A DNA stretch of 11,688 nucleotides from Sphingomonas sp. (lineage in GTDB: Bacteria; Pseudomonadota; Alphaproteobacteria; Sphingomonadales; Sphingomonadaceae): positions 1 to 11,688 of the forward strand of contig JAFBAM010000311.1 of NCBI GenBank assembly GCA_019247755.1, given 5' to 3'. Shown piece after piece: positions 7,437 to 11,688 of the stretch. Position 1 is the stretch's first letter. Each line of letters opens with the position of its first letter. Below the pieces are notes generated by a model. It ran no database searches and was not told the DNA's origin. It saw only the letters and a list, made by a program, of their open reading frames with translations. Position numbers and translations under genes: made by a program.

Positions 7437-8657
7437 ATGGCGACGATTGCGGTTGTACGGCGAAGCTCGAGCGCGCTTGTCTTCCTTCTGGGCGTCGCAG
7501 TCTTCCTCAACTACGTCGACCGTGGGTCGATAAGCATCGCCGCGCCCAAGATGAAGGACGACCTCGGCCTGACCGCTGAGGCTTACGGTCTCGCTTTCTC
7601 CGCCTTCTTCTGGATCTACGCGCCGGTTCAATTCTTCGCCGGCTGGCTGTGCGATCGCTTCTCTGTCTACCGCTTGATGGCGATCGGCATCATGGTCTGG
7701 TCCGCTGCCACCTTGCTCATGGGCTTCGCGGGCGGTTTCGCCTCGCTGCTCGTGCTCCGCATCATGCTCGGCGTTGGCGAGAGCATTTCCTTCCCGGGCA
7801 GCTCGAAGCTCATTGCCCGCCACGTGCCCGCCGAAGGCCGCGGCATGGCTAATGCTGCAGTCGCCGCAGGGATCGCGCTCGGACCCGCAGCAGGCACCCT
7901 CGCAGGCGGCATCATCCTCGGTTCGCTGGGTTGGCGCTGGATTTTCTTCACCTTCGGCATCGTGACCCTGATCTGGCTGCTGCCGTGGCAGCGCGCGATC
8001 CGGGCCCTCCCGACGACCGGCCATCATGACGGAGGCGCGCGCGTTCCACTCGGCAAAATGATGGTGGGATGGCCGTTGTGGTCGACCTCGATCGGACATG
8101 CCCTCAACAATTATTGCTTCTACTTTCTGCTCGCCTGGATTCCGCTGTTCCTCACCAAGTCGCGCGGCTTTTCGATCGCTGAAATGACGATGCTGGCGAC
8201 GATCGGCTACGCGGTGCAGGGGGCAACCGCCTTCGCCTGCGGCCACTTTTCGGACTGGTGGACGCGTTCGGGCCGGTCCGAAGCCGACTGTCGCCGATGC
8301 ATGATGGTCGCGAGCCAATTGTTGCCTGCAGTCTCGATTCTGGGTCTCGTTTTCGCTCGAGGTCCGGTTGAGATCGGCCTGCTTCTTTCGCTCGCGGGCG
8401 CGGGTTCGGCGCTGGGGTCGACCAACCTTTACGCCGTCGCTCAGATGTTTGCGGGCCCACGCGCATCCGGCACCTGGGTCGGGTTTCAGAACGCGGTCGG
8501 AAACTTCTCGGGCATCATTGGGCCGATCATCACCGGCATCATCGTCGACCGTGCCGGCTATGACAGCGCCTTTTATCTCACCGCAGCGGTTGCCGGCATC
8601 GGAGGCATCTGGTGGGCCTTCGCCGTCCCGCGGATTGAACAACTGCAGCTCGATTGA
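7437..8657 (+). CDS. MFS transporter, anion:cation symporter (ACS)-like
   Basis: Predicted inner-membrane secondary transporter of 406 residues with 12 hydrophobic helices split 6+6 by a hydrophilic loop (about 187-211). Helix 1 ends in NYVDRGSISIAAP (25-37), the Asp-Arg pattern typical of the ACS family (hexuronate, galactarate, phthalate and similar organic anions). The loop between helices 2 and 3, GWLCDRFSVYR (69-79), is an MFS motif A form, and helix 4 has LGVGESISFPGSSK (111-124), also ACS-like. Substrate cannot be told from sequence; an organic anion is an inference. GAGGGGG at 7424-7430 lies 6 bases before ATG 7437, only 21 bases after the ftsA stop, so it is probably cotranscribed with ftsA. 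It breaks the usual ftsA-ftsZ pair. GC content looks close to its neighbours by eye, so recent transfer is not obvious. Confidence 0.88.
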   Translation: MATIAVVRRSSSALVFLLGVAVFLNYVDRGSISIAAPKMKDDLGLTAEAYGLAFSAFFWIYAPVQFFAGWLCDRFSVYRLMAIGIMVWSAATLLMGFAGGFASLLVLRIMLGVGESISFPGSSKLIARHVPAEGRGMANAAVAAGIALGPAAGTLAGGIILGSLGWRWIFFTFGIVTLIWLLPWQRAIRALPTTGHHDGGARVPLGKMMVGWPLWSTSIGHALNNYCFYFLLAWIPLFLTKSRGFSIAEMTMLATIGYAVQGATAFACGHFSDWWTRSGRSEADCRRCMMVASQLLPAVSILGLVFARGPVEIGLLLSLAGAGSALGSTNLYAVAQMFAGPRASGTWVGFQNAVGNFSGIIGPIITGIIVDRAGYDSAFYLTAAVAGIGGIWWAFAVPRIEQLQLD

Positions 8658-8665
8658 GTTCAACC

Positions 8666-8674
8666 TGTGGATAA
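8666..8674 (-). promoter_or_regulatory. DnaA box, perfect consensus
   Basis: TGTGGATAA on the + strand is the exact complement of TTATCCACA, the high-affinity DnaA box. It lies 8 bases after the transporter stop and about 136 bases before the ftsZ ATG. A weaker, oppositely oriented resemblance, TCATCCCCA (two mismatches), follows at 8695-8703. Binding of DnaA here would link replication initiation to ftsZ expression, as reported for Caulobacter; for this organism it is a prediction. Confidence 0.6.
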
Positions 8675-8709
8675 GTGAGTCTTTCGGGCGACACTCATCC
8701 CCACTTTTT
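8667..8709 (+). terminator. Imperfect hairpin followed by T5, possible weak terminator of the upstream operon
   Basis: The arms GTGG (8667-8670) and CCAC (8701-8704) pair, and inner pairs continue as AT/AT, A-GTG/CAC-T and TC/GA around an 8-base loop (8682-8689). The stem is interrupted by two 2-base bulges and one A-C mismatch. TTTTT follows at 8705-8709. This may end or attenuate transcripts from ftsA and the transporter before ftsZ. The DnaA box occupies its left arm, so the symmetry could instead reflect paired protein sites. Stability has not been calculated. Confidence 0.35.
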
Positions 8710-8793
8710 CGACCAGCGTTAACTTTTCCGCTTGGCTTGGGACTCGCAATGATTCAAAGATTCTTCCCGAAGGCTCAACGCGTTGCGGTGTTT

Positions 8794-8801
8794 GGGGGAG
8801 G
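8794..8801 (+). promoter_or_regulatory. Strong ftsZ ribosome binding site
   Basis: GGGGGAGG lies 9 bases before ATG 8811. It is among the strongest Shine-Dalgarno matches in the window, fitting the high expression expected of FtsZ, and it fixes the start. Confidence 0.75.
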
Positions 8802-8810
8802 TTTAGGGAC

Positions 8811-10166
8811 ATGAGCATCGATTTCATCCGGCCTGAGGTGGATGAGCTTCGGCCGAGGATCAGCGTTATCGGTGTCGGCGGCGCCGGCGGCAACGCGATT
8901 GCCAACATGATGCGGGCCGACGTCCAGGGCGTTGATTTCGTCGTTGCCAATACCGACGCCCAGGCCCTCAACAATTCGGAGGCGGACCGCCGCATTCAGC
9001 TCGGCCTGAAGATCACGCAGGGTCTCGGCGCTGGCTCGCGCCCCGAGATCGGCCGCGCCGCAGCGGAAGAAACGCTCGACGAGATTCTGCAGGCGCTGGA
9101 AGGTGCCCACATGTGCTTCATCGCGGCCGGCATGGGCGGCGGCACCGGCACCGGTGCGGCGCCGGTCATCGCCAAGGCGGCACGCGATAAGGGCATCCTG
9201 ACGGTTGGCGTCGTCACCAAGCCGTTCGCCTTCGAAGGCGCGCGCCGCTCGCGCTCGGCCGATTCCGGCATTTCCGAGCTGCAACAGCATGTCGATACTT
9301 TGATCGTCATTCCGAACCAGAACCTGTTCCGGCTCGCCAATTCCGAAACGACCTTCAAGCAGGCGTTCGAAATGGCCGATGAGGTGCTGCAGCAGGGCGT
9401 TCGCGGGATCACCGACCTGATGGTCATGCCCGGCCTCATCAACCTCGACTTCGCCGACGTCCGCTCGGTGATGAGCGAGATGGGCAAGGCGATGATGGGC
9501 ACTGGCGAAGCCGATGGCGACAACCGCGCCATCGAGGCCGCCGAGAAGGCCATCTCTAATCCGCTGCTGGACGGCGTTTCGATGAAGGGAGCCAAGGGCG
9601 TCATCATCTCCATCACCGGTGGCGAAGACATGCGCCTGATGGAGGTCGACGAGGCCGCCAGTCACATCAAGGAACTGGTCGACCCCGACGCGAACATCAT
9701 CTGGGGCTCGGCGTTCAACAACGACCTCGGCGGCAAGATTCGCGTATCGGTCGTCGCGACCGGCATCGAGGCCGAGGTCGGCGCGCAGCCGCAGCCCGCC
9801 AAGGTGTTCAGCTTCCCCGCACGCCAGCCGGCGGCAGCCGCCGCTGAACCGGTCGCTCCGATCGAGGAAGAAGCGATCGAGCAGCCGGTGGCGGAAGCCG
9901 AAGGCGATGACGAGCTGGTGCTTGGTGCCGACGACATCCTAACGGCGCCGGTCGGCTCCGCGCCCATCGCGCCGCCGGAAGACGAGGACGAAGTCGAGGC
10001 TCCAACCGCGAGCAGTGGCGGCGGTACCCTGTTCGAACGCATGTCCAACATCGCTCGCGGCGCGCCCAAGGCGCAGCTCGACGAGGATGAAGAGGACACC
10101 GAGCCTGGGTTTCGTGGCGAGCCGATCGACATCCCGCGGTTCCTCAACCGACAAAACAACCAATAA
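8811..10166 (+). CDS. ftsZ: FtsZ, tubulin-like GTPase forming the Z-ring
   Basis: Polymerises with GTP at midcell to form the division ring that recruits the other Fts proteins. The 451 residues show GVGGAGGNAI (21-30), NTDAQAL (47-53), the tubulin signature GGGTGTG (109-115) with following AAPVIA, and the T7 synergy loop NLDFADV (211-217) supplying the catalytic Asp. The globular domain ends near 320. A long, acidic, Pro/Ala-rich linker (about 325-435) follows; it contains a more ordered-looking segment LFERMSNIARG (407-417). The extreme C-terminus IDIPRFLNRQNNQ (439-451) is the conserved peptide that binds FtsA and other partners. The gene has its own upstream control region and ends at a clear terminator, so it can be transcribed alone. 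Length is longer than E. coli FtsZ because of the linker, as is common in alphaproteobacteria. Confidence 0.98.
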   Translation: MSIDFIRPEVDELRPRISVIGVGGAGGNAIANMMRADVQGVDFVVANTDAQALNNSEADRRIQLGLKITQGLGAGSRPEIGRAAAEETLDEILQALEGAHMCFIAAGMGGGTGTGAAPVIAKAARDKGILTVGVVTKPFAFEGARRSRSADSGISELQQHVDTLIVIPNQNLFRLANSETTFKQAFEMADEVLQQGVRGITDLMVMPGLINLDFADVRSVMSEMGKAMMGTGEADGDNRAIEAAEKAISNPLLDGVSMKGAKGVIISITGGEDMRLMEVDEAASHIKELVDPDANIIWGSAFNNDLGGKIRVSVVATGIEAEVGAQPQPAKVFSFPARQPAAAAAEPVAPIEEEAIEQPVAEAEGDDELVLGADDILTAPVGSAPIAPPEDEDEVEAPTASSGGGTLFERMSNIARGAPKAQLDEDEEDTEPGFRGEPIDIPRFLNRQNNQ

Positions 10167-10189
10167 GCCCTAAGCGGGCCAAGGATTGA

Positions 10190-10217
10190 GGGCGGTCCGT
10201 CTGGGCCGCCCTTTTTC
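10190..10217 (+). terminator. Rho-independent terminator of ftsZ
   Basis: GGGCGG (10190-10195) pairs with CCGCCC (10206-10211), and the stem extends through one G-U pair and two further G-C pairs to a GTCT loop (10199-10202), giving 9 base pairs. TTTTTC follows at 10212-10217. It starts 24 bases after the ftsZ stop and closes the dcw transcription unit. Confidence 0.88.
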
Positions 10218-10315
10218 GTTGGAATCGGCGCTCCTCACCGCCTTGCCCGCACGGCTCGCCGTAAACCCTCTAGGCAGAAAGCTCTTCGCAAGATTCTGTA
10301 CCCCACCGGGAGGGA
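10218..10315 (+). promoter_or_regulatory. Probable promoter region of the SPOR gene, hexamers not resolved
   Basis: About 100 non-coding bases between the ftsZ terminator and the SPOR gene. Because a terminator precedes it, a promoter for the downstream pair is expected here, but I see no convincing -35/-10 pair. Two GANTC sites occur: GAATC at 10222-10226 and GATTC at 10292-10296. No small ORF or RNA structure stands out. Confidence 0.35.
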
Positions 10316-10321
10316 ATGTTG
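10308..10321 (+). promoter_or_regulatory. Shine-Dalgarno of the SPOR gene, leaves the start codon ambiguous
   Basis: GGGAGG (10308-10313) ends only 2 bases before ATG 10316, but 5 bases before TTG 10319, which is in the same frame. ATG 10331 is also in frame and has GGGGA at 10323-10327, 3 bases away. The TTG has the most normal spacing; all three starts leave a usable signal peptide. Confidence 0.45.
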
Positions 10322-11494
10322 CGGGGACTGATGCAGATTCGGCTGAGCGGAGCCATACTCGTGTGCGCATGCGCACTGGCTGCTGCTTCGGCGTCGGCGC
10401 AAGGAAGCTATTCGCCTTATGACGAGAGTCCGGCGGCGGCGCTCGCCCGATACGTTCGCACGCTCGCTGCGCAGCCCAGCGATTTTGAATCGCTGATCGG
10501 CGCCGGCAAGGCAGCGCTGGAGATGGGCGACGCGCAGGCCGCTGCGGGCTTCTTTGCCCGCGCCGATGAGGTCGATCCGAAGAGTCCAGATCCGCAGGCC
10601 GGAATGGGTGCGGTGTCGGTTGCCAATGGCGATCCCAAGGCGGCCATGCCTTACTTCAAGCGTGCCGAACAGCTTGGTGCCTCGGTCGCCAGCTTCGCCT
10701 GCGACCGCGGCCTGGCCTATGACCTGTTGGGCCAGCAGTCACAGGCGCAGGCTGATTATCGTCTCGCGCTCAGCACGCGGGACAGCGACGAAGCGCGTCG
10801 TCGCCTGGCGTTGAGCCTGGCAATCAGCGGGGATCGGGCAACGGCATTGCAAACCCTCGCACCGCTGTCGGCCAAGGGCGATGCTGGTGTTGCCCGGGTT
10901 CGCGCATTCGTTCTTGCTCTCACCGGAGATGCCAATTCGGCAGTGACCGCGATCAATGCAGTAATGCCGGGCGCTTCGGCTGGAGTGGCGCCATTCCTGC
11001 AGCGGCTTCCTTCGCTGTCGGCCGGTCAAAAGGCCGCGGCGGTGAACTTCGGCATCTTCCCGGATTCGGGCGACACCGCTTACGCCAGCGCCGATCGGCT
11101 ATCCGGGATCGATTCATGGCTGCACACGGCCGCCGCGTCGCCGGCGCAAGCCAAGGCCGTGCAGGTTTCCTATGCCCAGCCACATGGCCCCGCGGCCGTG
11201 CAACGCCCTGTCGCGGCGTTCCAACCGAAGATCTGGATTCAACTCGCAAGCGGCCAGAATGTCGACGATCTCGCCAGCCGCTTTGAGCGCCTGAAGGCCA
11301 AGAACCCGGACCTGTTCGACGGCATCAAACCATACGTGTCACGCAGCGAGGACCGTGCCCGCTTGCTGGTCGGGCCCTTCCGCGGATCTTCCGATGCACA
11401 GATATTCTCTGAAGACCTGAAGACCGCGGGGATCGACGCCTTCCGTTTTACCAATTCCCAAACCGACCGGATTGCGCCACTCGCTACTGAATGA
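10316..11494 (+). CDS. Exported TPR-like protein with C-terminal SPOR domain
   Basis: Predicted periplasmic protein of 392 residues. The N-terminus is a signal peptide: basic residues (R3, R9), a hydrophobic core (about 11-25) and a cleavage site after ASA (26-28). Residues about 38-215 form helix-turn-helix repeats of the TPR kind (for example SLIGAGKAALEMGDAQAA, then ANGDPKAAMPYFKRAEQLG), with spacing near 34 residues. A low-complexity Ala/Ser/Pro linker (about 270-303) leads to a SPOR domain (about 304-380: KIWIQLAS, then LLVGPFRG and a final AGIDAFRF strand). SPOR domains bind glycan strands stripped of stem peptides at septa, so a division or septal-wall role is likely, in keeping with ftsZ next door; the exact job is unknown. 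Cysteines 17 and 19 do not form a lipobox. The stop overlaps the dgt start as ATGA. Start choice is uncertain. Confidence 0.85.
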   Translation: MLRGLMQIRLSGAILVCACALAAASASAQGSYSPYDESPAAALARYVRTLAAQPSDFESLIGAGKAALEMGDAQAAAGFFARADEVDPKSPDPQAGMGAVSVANGDPKAAMPYFKRAEQLGASVASFACDRGLAYDLLGQQSQAQADYRLALSTRDSDEARRRLALSLAISGDRATALQTLAPLSAKGDAGVARVRAFVLALTGDANSAVTAINAVMPGASAGVAPFLQRLPSLSAGQKAAAVNFGIFPDSGDTAYASADRLSGIDSWLHTAAASPAQAKAVQVSYAQPHGPAAVQRPVAAFQPKIWIQLASGQNVDDLASRFERLKAKNPDLFDGIKPYVSRSEDRARLLVGPFRGSSDAQIFSEDLKTAGIDAFRFTNSQTDRIAPLATE

Positions 11495-11688
11495 CGCTTT
11501 CGCCCGGGCTCGCCGCAACTCCCACAACATCGCGCGGCCGGCTCCATCCTGAAGCCAATTCGGGCCCGCGCGGCCCCCGCGACATTTTCCAGCGCGACCG
11601 GGACCGGCTGATCCATTCGGTCGCCTTCCGTCGCCTCCGCCATAAGACGCAGGTGTTCGTCGCGCCCGACGGCGACCATTACCGCGTG
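11491..11688 (+). CDS. dgt: dGTPase-like dNTP triphosphohydrolase, N-terminal part (cut by window end)
   Basis: Only the first 66 codons are present. After a variable, Pro/Arg-rich N-terminus, the segment RDIFQRDRDRLIHSVAFRR (30-48) followed by LRHKTQVFV (49-57) and GDHYR (61-65) is the characteristic N-terminal signature of the Dgt / dGTP triphosphohydrolase-like HD family, which hydrolyses dNTPs to nucleosides and triphosphate. The HD metal-binding residues would lie beyond the window. ATG 11491 overlaps the stop of the SPOR gene by 4 bases and has no clear Shine-Dalgarno of its own, so translation is probably coupled. In this family many members act on several dNTPs under allosteric control; which holds here cannot be seen. 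Confidence 0.88.
   Translation, partial: MTLSPGLAATPTTSRGRLHPEANSGPRGPRDIFQRDRDRLIHSVAFRRLRHKTQVFVAPDGDHYRV

Larger units (their letters stand above)
8658..8810 (+). promoter_or_regulatory. Probable ftsZ promoter/control region with four GANTC sites
   Basis: This 153-base non-coding gap is visibly more AT-rich than the genes around it. GANTC, the target of the cell-cycle methyltransferase CcrM of alphaproteobacteria, occurs at 8677-8681 (GAGTC), 8741-8745 (GACTC), 8751-8755 and 8759-8763 (both GATTC). GTTAAC at 8718-8723 contains a TTAAC half-site like that of CtrA, without a good second half. I could not settle -35/-10 hexamers; TTGGCT (8732-8737) with AAAGAT (8756-8761) is a weak option. 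In Caulobacter, ftsZ transcription depends on CcrM methylation and GcrA; the same control here is inference. Confidence 0.6.

Noticed and set aside
7437..8657. The transporter as a lipid II flippase (MurJ-like) because it sits in the dcw cluster
   Set aside because: The protein has 12 predicted helices with MFS motif A and ACS-like helix 1 and 4 patterns, and lacks the 14-helix MOP-superfamily layout. Location alone does not support a flippase role.
7437..8657. Recent horizontal transfer of the transporter gene
   Set aside because: Codon use and GC content look like the neighbours by eye, and there are no repeats, integrase or IS remnants at its ends. An older insertion is still possible.
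6846..8663. 605-codon open frame on the minus strand opposite ftsA and the MFS gene
   Set aside because: It spans two unrelated genes in antisense, has a charged low-complexity composition and no recognisable motif. It is a codon-bias artefact.
8719..8734. Possible full CtrA binding site (TTAA-N7-TTAA) before ftsZ
   Set aside because: Only the first half, TTAAC, is present; the bases at the required distance do not give a second TTAA. A half-site alone is weak evidence, so it is only mentioned in the promoter entry.
10316..10400. Lipoprotein signal peptide in the SPOR gene, because of Cys 17 and Cys 19
   Set aside because: The residues before each Cys do not fit a lipobox, while an ordinary ASA cleavage site follows the hydrophobic core.

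Overview
The window is a stretch of the division and cell-wall (dcw) cluster of a GC-rich alphaproteobacterium, most likely a member of the Sphingomonadales. The evidence is the gene order ftsW-murG-murC-murB-ddl-ftsQ-ftsA-ftsZ, the alphaproteobacterial FtsZ tail ending in IPRFLNRQ, and upstream regions rich in GANTC, the CcrM methylation site. All genes lie on the + strand. Assignment to a genus is not possible from this sequence alone.

Layout. Bases 2-7415 are a dense operon. It holds the 3' part of ftsW (septal glycosyltransferase), murG (lipid II synthesis), murC (UDP-MurNAc:L-Ala ligase), murB (UDP-MurNAc formation), ddl (D-Ala-D-Ala supply), ftsQ (divisome scaffold) and ftsA (membrane anchor of FtsZ). 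Each junction from ftsW to ftsQ is a 4-base start/stop overlap; ftsQ and ftsA are 6 bases apart. An MFS transporter (7437-8657) of the anion:cation symporter type sits 21 bases after ftsA, in the place where ftsZ is usually found.

A 153-base intergenic region (8658-8810) separates the transporter from ftsZ. It carries a perfect DnaA box, an imperfect hairpin followed by T5, and four GANTC sites, three of them within 23 bases. This looks like a cell-cycle-controlled ftsZ promoter. ftsZ (8811-10166) ends at a clear rho-independent terminator (10190-10217). After a second gap come a periplasmic TPR-like/SPOR-domain protein (10316-11494) and, overlapping it by ATGA, the start of a dGTPase-like (dgt) gene cut by the window end.

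Together the genes make lipid II from UDP-GlcNAc-enolpyruvate and D-Ala, polymerise it at the septum, and assemble the Z-ring; the SPOR protein probably recognises septal glycan. The region is mostly conserved core genome. I see no phage, IS element, CRISPR array, RNA gene or toxin-antitoxin system and no convincing undescribed system. The features most worth a second look are the transporter inside the ftsA/ftsZ pair and the regulatory region before ftsZ.
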